64,000 nucleotides of DNA, from positions 1-64,000 of the forward strand of contig JBBQVL010000006.1 in the NCBI GenBank assembly GCA_038211615.1, given 5' to 3'. The position numbers were made by a program, and so were the translations under genes. The DNA is from DASWJZ01 sp038211615. GTDB lineage: Bacteria; Pseudomonadota; Alphaproteobacteria; Rhizobiales; Afifellaceae. Under the pieces are notes generated by a model. It was not told the DNA's origin and did no database searches. It saw only the letters and a list, made by a program, of their open reading frames with translations. Below, piece by piece: positions 24,782 through 34,267 of the stretch; the stretch's first letter is position 1; every line of letters starts with the position of its first letter.

Positions 24782-26209
24782 ATGACGAATGAGCTTGGAC
24801 CCGACACCTGGCTGTTCCGCTTCCGCTGGTTCGTGCCGCTCCTGCTTGTGCCGCTCGCGATCCTTGCCGCCCTGCAGGCCGACACGACCGGCGTTCACCT
24901 CGGACGCTCGCTGAACAACGGCTGGGAGATACTGTGCCTGCTGATCGTGCTCGGCGGGCTGGCGATCCGGGCGCTCGCCGTGGGCTTCTCGCCGGGCGCG
25001 CACGGCCGCGCCGCGGACAGCGAACTTCCGTCGCGCGGCATCTACTCGATCGTCCGCTATCCGCTCTTCCTCGGGACCTACATCTCGCTCCTCGGCGTGT
25101 CGCTCCTGCCCGGCGCGATCTGGTTCGTGCTGGTGATGAGCGCGCTCTTCTTCATCTGGTACGGCCGCCTCGTGCAGCAGACGGAGACGGCGCTCGCACA
25201 GCGGTTCGGCGACGCCTATCGGCAATGGGCGGCGCGCATCCCGATGTTCGTGCCGAATCCGATGCTCTGGCGGCGGCCGGGCGGAAGCTTCTCGCTGAGC
25301 CGCGTGCTGCAGCGCGAGCGGAACGACTTCTATTTCCTGGTCGCGGGATTTGTCGGCCTCGAGCTCGCCTGCGACATCCTGGGCGAGCACCAGCCGGTCC
25401 GCCAGTGGCTCAGGGAGGACGCGCACTGGGTGCTGCTGCTCGTCATCGCGACGCTTCTCTATGGCGCGATCCGGCTGCTCTCGCCGCGCTCCGAGGCCCT
25501 CGCGGTTGCGCCCGCTGCCGCCCCGCACGGAGGCTACGCGCGCGGACCGGCGACGCGCGGCCTCCGGGTCGACGGGCGGGTGCGCGCCGTGGACACGCTG
25601 GAAAACATGCTGAGCGGCGGCAACCTCGAAGGCATCCTCCACGCCACGCTCGCCGCCGCCGAGCTTCGCTCCGGCGACCGGATGGTCGATGTCGGGTGCG
25701 GGACCGGCGCGCTTGCCATGCAGGCCGCGACGCTGCGGCCGGACGGCCGCGCGCCGCTCGGCGAAGTGGTCGGCATCGACGCCACGCCGGGCATGATCGA
25801 CATCGCATTGCAGCGCGCGCGCGAGGCGGGCTCGACCGCGCGCTTCGAGGTGGGCACGGCGGAGGCGCTGCCTTTCGCCGACGGCGCGCTCGACGCGCTG
25901 ACCAGCTCCTACTTCTTCCACCACCTCCCCTCCGACCTGAAGCGCGACGTGCTCTACGAGATGTGGCGGGTGCTGAAGCCCGGCGGGCGGCTCGTGGTCT
26001 CGGACTATTCACGGCCGTCGAGCTTCTTCGGCTGGATCGCCTCGTTCCCGATGCGCTTCGATTTTCACGAATATGTGCGCGGCCAGCTCTCCGGCGAGCT
26101 GGAGGCGCTGCTCCGCGGGGCAAATCTCGGGCGGGTGGAAGTGGTCCGCGTCTTCCTCGGCTACATCACCGTCTACCGCATCGTGAAGACGGGCCGGGCG
26201 GACCCATGA
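24782..26209 (+). CDS. Fusion of an isoprenylcysteine-methyltransferase-like membrane domain with a class I SAM methyltransferase
   Basis: 475 residues from the ATG at 24782, with GGAG seven bases upstream. Residues 1-165 form an ICMT/phospholipid-methyltransferase-like membrane domain: several helices, the loop GIYSIVRYPLFLGTYISLLG and the closing QQTETALAQRFGDAYRQW. Two more hydrophobic segments follow (about 183-232). From about residue 270 there is a UbiE/COQ5-like methyltransferase with motif I VDVGCGTGAL (302-311), GIDATPGMIDIA, TSSYFFHHL and MWRVLKPGGRLVVSDYSRP. Both halves should bind SAM; the likely substrate is a lipid or quinone at the inner membrane, not specified by sequence. The stop overlaps the start of the cupin gene (ATGA), suggesting coupled translation. 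Confidence 0.82.
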   Translation: MTNELGPDTWLFRFRWFVPLLLVPLAILAALQADTTGVHLGRSLNNGWEILCLLIVLGGLAIRALAVGFSPGAHGRAADSELPSRGIYSIVRYPLFLGTYISLLGVSLLPGAIWFVLVMSALFFIWYGRLVQQTETALAQRFGDAYRQWAARIPMFVPNPMLWRRPGGSFSLSRVLQRERNDFYFLVAGFVGLELACDILGEHQPVRQWLREDAHWVLLLVIATLLYGAIRLLSPRSEALAVAPAAAPHGGYARGPATRGLRVDGRVRAVDTLENMLSGGNLEGILHATLAAAELRSGDRMVDVGCGTGALAMQAATLRPDGRAPLGEVVGIDATPGMIDIALQRAREAGSTARFEVGTAEALPFADGALDALTSSYFFHHLPSDLKRDVLYEMWRVLKPGGRLVVSDYSRPSSFFGWIASFPMRFDFHEYVRGQLSGELEALLRGANLGRVEVVRVFLGYITVYRIVKTGRADP

Positions 26210-26547
26210 CCAGCCGCAAGGGCGAAGCATTCGCCGCCGACGCCGGCATCGCGTGGACGGATTCCGCGCCGGGCATCCGCCGAAAGGTGCTCTGCCATGA
26301 CGATGCGGTCATGCTGGTGCGCTTCGCGTTCGAGGCGGGCGCCGCGGGCGCCGAGCACCGTCATCCGAACCGGCAGGTGAGCGTCATCGAGAGCGGAACG
26401 TTCGACGTCACCATCGCGGGCCGGACGCAGCGACTAGGCCCCGGCGACTCATACCTCGTCGCACCGAATCTCCTGCATGGAGCGACGGCGATCGAGGCCG
26501 GCGTGATCGTCGACACCTTCTCGCCGCCGAGGAGCGATTTCCTTTAG
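26206..26547 (+). CDS. Cupin domain protein
   Basis: 113 residues. The ATG overlaps the preceding stop codon (ATGA). A single small beta-barrel cupin is visible: motif 1 is EHRHPNRQVSVIESGTFDV (His-x-His and a downstream Glu as metal ligands) and motif 2 is PGDSYLVAPNLLHGA with the last His. It resembles cupins related to pectin-degradation protein KdgF and general metal-binding cupins. The role is unknown; coupling to the fused methyltransferase suggests a shared function. The gene ends 65 bp before tRNA-Gly. Confidence 0.8.
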   Translation: MTSRKGEAFAADAGIAWTDSAPGIRRKVLCHDDAVMLVRFAFEAGAAGAEHRHPNRQVSVIESGTFDVTIAGRTQRLGPGDSYLVAPNLLHGATAIEAGVIVDTFSPPRSDFL

Positions 26548-26612
26548 CCCCAAGGGAGCGGCGCAACACTGCTTGACAGCGGGGGCCGCGAGGACGATTT
26601 TCGCGGCCGAGC

Positions 26613-26687
26613 GCGGGCGTAGTTCAGTGGTAGAACGTCAGCTTCCCAAGCTGAATGTCGTCGGTTCAATCCCGATCGCCCGCTCCA
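26613..26687 (+). tRNA. tRNA-Gly (anticodon CCC)
   Basis: Acceptor arms GCGGGCG (26613-26619) and CGCCCGC (26677-26683) pair fully, with T as discriminator and an encoded CCA. The D arm has AGTTCAGTGGTAGAAC. The anticodon stem TCAGC/GCTGA encloses the loop TTCCCAA, giving CCC. The T loop is GGTTCAATCCC. The 3' end is one base before the stop codon of the convergent DUF763 gene. Confidence 0.95.
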
Positions 26688-26688
26688 C

Positions 26689-27960
26689 TCATCCCTCCTT
26701 GGCGCCGGATACCTCCGGTGGCTTTGCCCAGCCGAAGACGGTGCGGCCGCCGTAGAGGTGGGCGTTGCGGCGTTCTTCCGCGATCAGCGCCTCGACGGAG
26801 GGGCCCGAGGCGTGGCGCTCGAGCTGTCTTGCCTGATCGTCGAGCCGCTGCAGCGCGCCGAGCTCCTCGTCGCGGCCGAGCCTTCCACGAAGGACGGCGG
26901 ATTTCACCACGCGGATCGTCTCGTCGAAAGCCTTCAGCGGCACGGGGAATGGATGCCCGTCCTTGCCGCCATGCGCGAGGGAGAAGCGCGCCGGATCGCT
27001 GAAGCGGCAGGGCGCGCCATGCACCACTTCGGCGACCATCGCGAGCGCGCGGACGGTGCGCGCGCCGACGCCGGGAACCAGCAGCAGCTCGGCGAAGTCG
27101 GCGGGGCCGCGGTCGGCGGCGGCGGCGAGGCTGCCGTGCAGCCGGCGCGCCACCACGTCGCTGCCGCGCACGTCATGGTGCGCCGGCATGATCAGATGCG
27201 GCAGATCCATCTGCGCCGATTGCGGCGGTGGCGGCGGGCGCTGCGGTTCGGACAAGTCGAGCGCCGAAAGCTCCCGGCCGATCCTCTCAGGCCCGAGGGT
27301 GCCGAGGATCTCCACCTGCGCGCGGCGCGAGGCATCGGCGCGGCGGTCGGCGAGGTTGACGATCTTCCCCTCCCCGCGTCCCTCGATCGCCGCATGCGGT
27401 TCGTCGACGAAGCTCGTCAGCCCCTCGGAGAGCCAGTGATAGCGGCGCGCGAGCTTCGCCTCGCCCTTCATGCCCTGCTGCACGACCACCCATTTTCCCT
27501 CATCGGTGACGATGAAGCCGTGCAGATAGAGGTCGAAGCCATCCTGCACCGCGGCGCTGTCGACCTTCGCCACCAGCCGGCTCGCCTTCGCAAGCGCCGC
27601 GCCGTCGAAGCCGACCCGCTCGCCGATCGCGACGAGTTCCTGCGGCGTCTTGCGCGAATGGCTGCCGCGCCCGCCGCAGACATGGATGCCGAGCTCCTTC
27701 TCCAGCGGCTTCAGCCCGCGCTTCAACGCGCCGATGACGCTCGTCGTGATGCCGGAGGAGTGCCAGTCCATCCCCATCACGCAGCCGAACGACTGGAACC
27801 AGAAGGGATGCGCGAGGCGGCGCAGCAGCTCGTCGCGGCCGTAATGCTGGACGATCGCCTCGCTGATCACCGCGCCGAGCCGCGTCATGCGCTCGCCCAG
27901 CCATTTCGGCACATGCCCGCCATGCAGCGGCAGATCGGCGCTTCCGGCCCTGCGGGTCAT
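26689..27960 (-). CDS. DUF763 domain protein
   Basis: 423 residues, starting MTRRAGSADLPLHGGHVPKW, a characteristic opening of DUF763. Also typical are HPFWFQSFGCVMGMDWHSSG, LGIHVCGGRGSHSRKTP and the HHH-like segment ELLLVPGVGARTVRALAMVA. The family is widespread in archaea and bacteria, and its biochemical role is not established as far as I know; the helix-hairpin-helix stretch suggests nucleic-acid binding. The stop codon nearly touches the 3' end of tRNA-Gly on the other strand. Confidence 0.88.
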   Translation of the reverse strand: MTRRAGSADLPLHGGHVPKWLGERMTRLGAVISEAIVQHYGRDELLRRLAHPFWFQSFGCVMGMDWHSSGITTSVIGALKRGLKPLEKELGIHVCGGRGSHSRKTPQELVAIGERVGFDGAALAKASRLVAKVDSAAVQDGFDLYLHGFIVTDEGKWVVVQQGMKGEAKLARRYHWLSEGLTSFVDEPHAAIEGRGEGKIVNLADRRADASRRAQVEILGTLGPERIGRELSALDLSEPQRPPPPPQSAQMDLPHLIMPAHHDVRGSDVVARRLHGSLAAAADRGPADFAELLLVPGVGARTVRALAMVAEVVHGAPCRFSDPARFSLAHGGKDGHPFPVPLKAFDETIRVVKSAVLRGRLGRDEELGALQRLDDQARQLERHASGPSVEALIAEERRNAHLYGGRTVFGWAKPPEVSGAKEG

Positions 27961-28169
27961 TCCAATCGCCCTTCACCAAGCCCCGCGATGGATGGAACAT
28001 AGTATGAACACCGGCGCGCGGAAAGGGTCGGACCGCTGAGGGCGGGTGGAATGCCAGGGGCACCCGGCGGCGGCGCGCGGAACCCCGGGCTGGTTGAAGA
28101 GTTCGCCGGACGTGCATCGCAGCACCGGCTCTGCTACACCGCGCCACCCATGCGTCTCTCAGCTTCCTG

Positions 28170-30080
28170 ATGGCCAATACTTCAGCGCTCGAGAACGGGC
28201 ACGGCGGTGCGGCCGAGGCGACCCCTCCGAGCATCCTGAAGCTCGCGCTCGGCTCGCTCGGCGTCGTCTTCGGCGACATCGGCACGAGCCCTCTCTACGC
28301 CTTCCGCGAGGCGATCGCGGCGGCCACCGGCCACCAGGGCGTGCCCGACCGAGGCGCCGTGCTCGGCGTACTGTCGCTGATCCTCTGGACGCTGACGCTG
28401 ATCGTCTCGGTCAAGTATGTGCTGATCCTGCTCCGTGCCGACAACCACGGCGAGGGCGGCACCCTGTCGCTGATGGCGCTGGCGCAGCGCGGCCTGCCAA
28501 AGCCGTCGCGCTGGATCGTGCTGCTCGGGATCGTGGGGGCGGCGCTCTTCTACGGCGACGCGACGATCACGCCGGCGATCTCGGTGCTCTCGGCGGTCGA
28601 AGGTCTCGCAATCGCGACGCCGCAGTTGCAGCGGGTCGTGCTGCCGGTGACGCTCCTCATCCTGATCGCCCTTTTCGCCGTGCAGCGCACGGGAACCGGA
28701 CGCGTCTCGATCTTCTTCGGCCCGGTTACGGCGCTCTGGTTCGCGATCCTCGCAGTCTCCGGCTTCGTGGCGTTGCTGCAGGAGCCGTCGGTGCTGATGG
28801 CGATCAACCCCTATTACGCCGTGCGCTTTCTCTTCACGCACCACTTCATCGCCTTCCTGACGCTCGGCGCGGTATTCCTGTGCGTGACGGGAGCCGAGGC
28901 GCTTTACGCCGATCTCGGACATTTCGGCCGGCGGCCGATCCAGGCCGCCTGGTATGGCGCGGTCTTCCCGGCGCTGGCGCTCAACTATCTCGGCCAGGGC
29001 GCGCTGGTGCTGGGCGACCCGGCGGCGCGCGAAAATCCCTTCTTCCTGCTCTTTCCGGACTGGGCGCTGATCCCCGTCGTCATCATTGCAACCTGCGCCA
29101 CGGTCATCGCGAGCCAGGCGGTCATCAGCGGCGCCTATTCGCTGACGCGGCAGGCGATCCAGCTCGGCCTGCTGCCGCGCATGCGCATCCTGTTCACCTC
29201 GGAGACGACGACCGGCCAGATCTACATGCCGCGCATCAACTGGCTGCTGTTCACCGCGGTGGTCGTGCTGACGCTGCTCTTCGGCTCCTCGGCGCACCTC
29301 GCCGCCGCCTACGGCATCGCAGTCACCGCGACGATGGTGGTCGACGCGCTGCTCGGCATCATCGTGCTGCGCTGCTGCTGGCACTGGCGCATGGCCACGG
29401 CGCTCGCCACGCTCGGACCCTTCGTGCTGATCGCGCTCACCTTCCTCGCCGCGAACAGCCTAAAAATCCTGAACGGCGGCTGGATGCCCATCCTCTTCGG
29501 CGCGGCGCTGGTGATGGTGATGCTCACCTGGCGACGCGGCACTGCGATCCTTGCCGAGAAGACCCGCCGCATCGAGGTGTCGCTGCGCGACCTTGTCACG
29601 CGCCTCGACACGAAGCCGCCGCACCGCGTGCCCGGCACCGCGATCTTCCTGACCGGCAATCCGGACGGCGCGCCGACAGCTCTTCTGCACAATCTGAAGC
29701 ACAACAAGATCATCCACGAGCGGAACATCATAATGACGATCCGCACCGAGCAGATGCCGCGCGTGCCTGCCAACCAGCGCGCCACGATCAGCGAGCTGTC
29801 GCCATCGTTCCAGCTCATCACCATGAGCTTCGGCTACATGGAGACGCCGAACATCCTGAAAGGCATCGCCGCCTGCCGCAAGCAGGGGCTGGCGTTCGAC
29901 ATCATGTCGACCTCGTTCTTCATGTCGCGGCGGAGCCTCAAAGCCTCGAAGCATTCGGGCATGCCGGTGTGGCAGGACAAGGTGTTCATCGCGCTCGCCG
30001 GCTCGGCCGATTCGGCTACCGACTATTTCCACATCCCCGCCGAGCGCGTGGTCGAGATCGGGGCGCAGGTCACCATCTGA
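28170..30080 (+). CDS. kup: KUP-family potassium uptake protein
   Basis: 636 residues, the usual KUP length. It opens with the family signature LGSLGVVFGDIGTSPLYAF, followed by VSVKYVLILLRADNHGEGGT and GAALFYGDATITPAISVLSA. About twelve membrane helices lead to a cytosolic C-terminal domain (GTAIFLTGNPDGAP, HNLKHNKIIHERN). It imports K+ with protons across the inner membrane. The next gene downstream on the same strand is a K+/H+ antiporter, forming a potassium-homeostasis pair with a 91-bp gap. The 209-bp spacer upstream (27961-28169) shows no gene. Confidence 0.95.
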   Translation: MANTSALENGHGGAAEATPPSILKLALGSLGVVFGDIGTSPLYAFREAIAAATGHQGVPDRGAVLGVLSLILWTLTLIVSVKYVLILLRADNHGEGGTLSLMALAQRGLPKPSRWIVLLGIVGAALFYGDATITPAISVLSAVEGLAIATPQLQRVVLPVTLLILIALFAVQRTGTGRVSIFFGPVTALWFAILAVSGFVALLQEPSVLMAINPYYAVRFLFTHHFIAFLTLGAVFLCVTGAEALYADLGHFGRRPIQAAWYGAVFPALALNYLGQGALVLGDPAARENPFFLLFPDWALIPVVIIATCATVIASQAVISGAYSLTRQAIQLGLLPRMRILFTSETTTGQIYMPRINWLLFTAVVVLTLLFGSSAHLAAAYGIAVTATMVVDALLGIIVLRCCWHWRMATALATLGPFVLIALTFLAANSLKILNGGWMPILFGAALVMVMLTWRRGTAILAEKTRRIEVSLRDLVTRLDTKPPHRVPGTAIFLTGNPDGAPTALLHNLKHNKIIHERNIIMTIRTEQMPRVPANQRATISELSPSFQLITMSFGYMETPNILKGIAACRKQGLAFDIMSTSFFMSRRSLKASKHSGMPVWQDKVFIALAGSADSATDYFHIPAERVVEIGAQVTI

Positions 30081-30171
30081 CGCCACTCACAGGCCTGCCG
30101 CCTGCGAAAGCCGCTAGACCGGTTCTCGCTTTACCCCTTATCAGGAGTGTCACCCGAGGCTGAGGCGCGCG

Positions 30172-31995
30172 ATGCTCGAGACGATGTACCTGGCGATCCT
30201 GATCGGCGCCGGGCTCGTCATGGCCGCGGTCTTCACGAGCTGGTTCGCCTTCCGCTTCGGCGCCCCCATCCTGCTGATCTTCCTCGTCATCGGCCTCGTC
30301 GCCGGCGAGGACGGGCTTGGGATCCAGTTCGACAATTCCAGCGTGGCGTATTTCCTCGGCAGCGTGGCGCTCGCCATCATCCTCTTCGATTCCGGCTTCG
30401 GCACGAAGCTATCGACCTTCCGGCAGGCGGCGTTTCCGGCGACGGTGCTGGCGACCGTCGGCGTAGTTCTGACGATGGCAATCGTCGGGCTCGCGGCGCG
30501 TCTCGCGCTCGGCCTTCCCTGGCTGCAGTCGTTCCTGCTCGGCGCAATCCTGAGCTCGACCGATGCGGCGGCGGTGTTCTTCCTGCTCCGCGTCGGCGGC
30601 ATCCATCTCCGCGACCGTGTGCTCGCGGTGCTGGAGGTCGAGTCGGGGGTCAACGATCCGATGGCGATCTTCCTCGTGGTGACGCTGGTGGAGCTGATCG
30701 CGGTGGGCGCGCCCTCTTCCGGGCTGACGCTCACCTTCATCCTCTCCTTCCTGCGCGAGATGGGGCTCGGGTTCATCCTCGGCGTCGCCGGCGGATTCGC
30801 CATCGTGCGCCTCGTGAACCGGCTCGACCTGGAATCCGGGCTCTATCCGGTCGTCGTGCTCGCCGCCTCGCTGGTGCTTTTCGGCATCGCCGGCGTGCTT
30901 CACTGCAGCGGCTTCCTCGCCGTCTATATCGCCGGCCTCTATGCCGGGAACCGGCGCCTGCGGCAGGCGCTGGCGCTCCGGAAATTCCAGGACGGGATGA
31001 CCTGGCTCGCGCAGATCGGCATGTTCGTCGTGTTTGGGCTGCTCGCGACGCCGTCGGAGTTCCCGCGAATCCTGATCCCCGGGATCGGCATCGGCCTCTT
31101 CCTGATCTTCGTCGCGCGGCCGTTGGCGACCTGGCTCTGCCTCTGGCCCTTCCGCTTCCATCGCGACGAGACGACCTTCGTCGCCTGGGTCGGGCTGCGC
31201 GGCGCCGTGTCGCTGCTGCTCGGCATCCTGCCGCTGATGTCGAACCTGCCGGCCGGCCAGGACATCTTCAACGTCGCCTTCATCGTGGTGCTGGTGTCGC
31301 TCGTGGTGCAGGGCTGGACCATCCGCCCGATGGCGCGGAAGCTCGGCCTCATCATCCCTCCGACGATCGGCCCGGTCGACAAGGTAGAGCTGGAGCTTCC
31401 GGGCACCGCGCACCACGAGCTCGTCGTCTACCACGTGGTCACCGACAGCCCGGTGGCGCGCGGCGAGCGCATCCCGCGCTGGGCGCGCCCTTCGCTCGTC
31501 GTGCGAAATGGCCGCTCCATGCGGCCGCAGATCGCCGGCCACATCGAGGCCGACGACCGCGTCTATCTCTTCACCGCGCCGCGCAACATCCGGCTGCTCG
31601 ACCGCCTCTTCGCCAGTCCGGCGCGGGTCGAGGAGGACGACAAGGATTTCTTCGGCGAATTCTACATCGACACGAGCCACAAGCTCGGCGAACTGGCGCA
31701 GGCCTACGGCGTGACGCCGACCGGCGATCCGGAAACGCCGATCGGCGTCTACCTGCTCGACCGGCTCGGTGGCCAGGCGGAAGTCGGAGACCGCGTGCCG
31801 GTCGAGTTCCTGGAACTTATCGTGCGCGAAACCGACGAGAACGGCGCGGTGATTGCCGCGGGGCTGGCGGTGGCGGCGGAAACCGCGCCGGGGCCTGCCA
31901 CGTGGCCTGTGCTCCGAAGCATCCTCGACTTCGTGGCCATCGTCCGCGCGCGGCTGGACCGCATGCGCGGACGGCCGCGGAAAGCAGACCTCTAG
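30172..31995 (+). CDS. Potassium/proton antiporter, CPA1 family (NhaP2/CvrA type)
   Basis: 607 residues with about twelve N-terminal helices, then a cytosolic regulatory part. Antiporter motifs include ILFDSGFGTKLSTF, LSSTDAAAVFFLLR and EVESGVNDPMAIFLVV, where the ESGxND aspartate is the ion-binding residue of this family. From about residue 400 a TrkA-C-like domain follows (VVYHVVTDSPVARGERI). NhaP2/CvrA proteins expel K+ in exchange for protons at the inner membrane. It is next to kup, its functional opposite. The stop overlaps the 3' end of the convergent glycosyltransferase gene by 4 bp. Confidence 0.9.
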   Translation: MLETMYLAILIGAGLVMAAVFTSWFAFRFGAPILLIFLVIGLVAGEDGLGIQFDNSSVAYFLGSVALAIILFDSGFGTKLSTFRQAAFPATVLATVGVVLTMAIVGLAARLALGLPWLQSFLLGAILSSTDAAAVFFLLRVGGIHLRDRVLAVLEVESGVNDPMAIFLVVTLVELIAVGAPSSGLTLTFILSFLREMGLGFILGVAGGFAIVRLVNRLDLESGLYPVVVLAASLVLFGIAGVLHCSGFLAVYIAGLYAGNRRLRQALALRKFQDGMTWLAQIGMFVVFGLLATPSEFPRILIPGIGIGLFLIFVARPLATWLCLWPFRFHRDETTFVAWVGLRGAVSLLLGILPLMSNLPAGQDIFNVAFIVVLVSLVVQGWTIRPMARKLGLIIPPTIGPVDKVELELPGTAHHELVVYHVVTDSPVARGERIPRWARPSLVVRNGRSMRPQIAGHIEADDRVYLFTAPRNIRLLDRLFASPARVEEDDKDFFGEFYIDTSHKLGELAQAYGVTPTGDPETPIGVYLLDRLGGQAEVGDRVPVEFLELIVRETDENGAVIAAGLAVAAETAPGPATWPVLRSILDFVAIVRARLDRMRGRPRKADL

Positions 31996-33914
31996 AGCGG
32001 CCCGCCGGCCGCGCGCGGCGTGCGCCTGCCGCGGGCAACGCCGTGGGTCGTCTTCTCCCATGCGGAGGGCGTGCGGAAGAACTGGAACAGCGCCTGCCAA
32101 GCGGCGAGCGACATCAGCGCCCAGTAGAGCGGCAGGAGCGGGATGTGCCAGGCGAGCCGCAGCGCGCGGGCGCTCGCGAGCCCGCGGAGCGACGAAACTA
32201 TGGCCGCCAGCAGCACAGCAAGGAGATTGCCGACGTTCAGCGAGAGCAGCGCCCACGGCAGCGCGCCCGTGGGCCAGCTTCCCTCCAGCGCGTCATCGAG
32301 GGCGACTGCGATGATCCAGAGCGAAGCGGGATAGAGCAGCAGGCCGAGCACGCCGGCGGTCAGCACGCCGTGCACCGCGAGCTGCTGACGCAGCGGCAGC
32401 TTCAGCCCGGGGGAAATGCCGCGCCCGAGGAACAGCGCCACCGTCTGCATCCAGCCCTTGATCCAGCGCCGGCGCTGCGGCAGCCACTGGCGGAACGTCA
32501 CCGGCGCCTCCTCGTAGGTGCGCGAGACAAGCGTCGCGGTCTGGTAGCCGAAGCGCGCCAGCCGGATGCCGAGGTCGGCGTCCTCGGTGACGTTGAACGG
32601 GTCCCACGCCGCGACTTTTTCCAGCACGGCGCGGGGGAAATGGTTCGAGGTTCCCCCGAGCGGCAGCGGCACGCCCCACTCGGCGAGCGCCGGCAGCATC
32701 ACTTCGAAGTTCGCGGCGTATTCGACCGTAAACATGCGCGCCAGCCAGCTATCGTCATTGTCGGGCGCCAGCCGCGCCTGCACGCAGCCGAGATGCGGAC
32801 GCTCGCGGAAGGCCGCCGCGGCCTTGCGCAGCTGGTCGGGCTCCGGCCGGTCCTCCGCGTCGAACACGACGATGATGTCGGCGCGCACCATGGACAGCGC
32901 ATAGGTGAGCGCCTTCGGCTTGGTGCGCGGCCCGCCCGGTGGGACGGCGATGACTTCGAAGTGCGGCGCGACGGCGTGGCGCCGGACGGCGGTGCTGGTC
33001 TCGATATCGTCAGCCTCGACGATGAGCGCGATCTGCAGCTTGGTGCTTGGATAGTCGAGCCGCGAGAGCTGGGCGATGAGATCCTCGACGATCGCCGCCT
33101 CGCGATAAAGCGGGACGAGCACGGCATAGGTCGGAAGATGGTCGTCGAAGATCGGCTCCAGGCGGAACTTGCGCAGCCGCCCGAACGCCGCCGCCAGTTT
33201 CCAGACGCTGCAGTTCACGAAGAACAGCGTGCAGAAAAGACCGAGCGTCGTCAGCGCCGCGACCGGCGTGAGCAGCGTTACCGCCAGGGCGGCGGCGACG
33301 AGCGCCGAGGGCCCGCTGACGCCCTTCGCGGACTGGCGGCCGGCGGAGAGGCGTGGCAGGACGCCGGCCAGCCGGTTCAGCGCATAGTGGGTGAGCGCGC
33401 CATGCCGGCGGGCGACGATGAAGGCGCGGATCGTCTCCGGCGCGGCGATCCTGACGCGGTCGGCCAGCGCCGGCGTCGCGCGCAGGCGATTCCGCAGAAG
33501 CGCTATCTCCTCGTGCCGGGGGGCGGCGACCAGAACCGTCTGCGGGCCGATGCGGACGAGGACCGCAGTCGCGAGGCGCACCGCATCGGTCGCGAGCAGC
33601 GCGGGGTCCGCCAGGAGCGTCGCGCCCGTCAGATCGTCCGCAAAGCCCAGGCCGAGATCGCCCGCCAGCATCGACCAGTAACGTTGCCGGTCGAACCCTG
33701 ACGCGAAAAGCTCGTTCAGCAGGGGGGTGCCGTGGCGCGAAGCCTTGCGGGCGGCGCTTGCGAGCAACGGCTGCGCGACGCCGAGACGCCGGAGAAACTC
33801 CAATTCCGTCTCAGGGCGCGGGCGCTCCAGCTCGCTCCCTGCTGGAAGAGCATCGGGCAGGACTTGCGCCGCGGGCTCGACCGGCGCAACGCGGACACTG
33901 GCGGAAATCGGCAA
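31992..33914 (-). CDS. Family 2 glycosyltransferase with N-terminal MshEN-like domain
   Basis: About 640 residues from a TTG at 33914; an upstream TTG at 34004 is also open, but the intervening bases are AT-rich and look like a promoter. Residues ~25-130 resemble the MshEN/GspE N-terminal domain (PLLNELFASGFDR ... LVAAPRHEEIALL), a c-di-GMP-binding fold in some proteins. Two membrane helices follow. The GT-A domain has YAVLVPLYREA, ALIVEADD, VVFDAEDRPEPDQLR, the TEDADLG acceptor motif and QRRRWIKGWM (QxxRW of processive synthases). C-terminal membrane helices complete a cellulose-synthase-like layout. It probably makes or exports a cell-surface polysaccharide; the sugar is unknown. Confidence 0.85.
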   Translation of the reverse strand: MPISASVRVAPVEPAAQVLPDALPAGSELERPRPETELEFLRRLGVAQPLLASAARKASRHGTPLLNELFASGFDRQRYWSMLAGDLGLGFADDLTGATLLADPALLATDAVRLATAVLVRIGPQTVLVAAPRHEEIALLRNRLRATPALADRVRIAAPETIRAFIVARRHGALTHYALNRLAGVLPRLSAGRQSAKGVSGPSALVAAALAVTLLTPVAALTTLGLFCTLFFVNCSVWKLAAAFGRLRKFRLEPIFDDHLPTYAVLVPLYREAAIVEDLIAQLSRLDYPSTKLQIALIVEADDIETSTAVRRHAVAPHFEVIAVPPGGPRTKPKALTYALSMVRADIIVVFDAEDRPEPDQLRKAAAAFRERPHLGCVQARLAPDNDDSWLARMFTVEYAANFEVMLPALAEWGVPLPLGGTSNHFPRAVLEKVAAWDPFNVTEDADLGIRLARFGYQTATLVSRTYEEAPVTFRQWLPQRRRWIKGWMQTVALFLGRGISPGLKLPLRQQLAVHGVLTAGVLGLLLYPASLWIIAVALDDALEGSWPTGALPWALLSLNVGNLLAVLLAAIVSSLRGLASARALRLAWHIPLLPLYWALMSLAAWQALFQFFRTPSAWEKTTHGVARGRRTPRAAGGPL

Positions 33915-34099
33915 GCTTGCCCCCCGGGGCTTGTCGGTTGTCCAATTCAGAATTCCCGTTTTCCGCGATAATTGACAGCGCTTTCTTGCTATGTGAGCGA
34001 GCAATCTCCATTTTTTCGCTTGTGCTGCCTCGCGCGGCCCCCGGGGGAAAGCAACAGGATGCCTTTGAAGCGCCGCAACGCTCGGCTAGAGAGCGCACG

Positions 34100-34267
34100 A
34101 TGAGCGAGCGCTCCGGGAAAAGCGGCGATGTGCAGGGCGAACGTCAGCGGCGGCTGGCGGATGCGCTGCGGATCAACCTGAAGCGCCGCAAGACGCAGCA
34201 GCGCGAGCGTTCCGGCGGGCCCGGCACCGCGCCGCCGGGGCACGAGACAACGGGGGATTCCGGCTGA
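34100..34267 (+). CDS. Small conserved protein upstream of murA
   Basis: 55 residues, very basic and helical in the middle: GERQRRLADALRINLKRRK. Its TGA overlaps the murA start (TGATG), which suggests translational coupling. I recall similar short ORFs with LADALRxNLKRRK before murA in other Hyphomicrobiales. There are no signal peptide or membrane segments. The function is unknown; the ribosome-binding site is unclear. Confidence 0.6.
   Translation: MSERSGKSGDVQGERQRRLADALRINLKRRKTQQRERSGGPGTAPPGHETTGDSG

Noticed and set aside
30147..33701. 1184-codon open frame on the plus strand
   Set aside because: It overlaps the antiporter gene in another frame and runs antisense through the glycosyltransferase. 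Both real genes have strong motifs.
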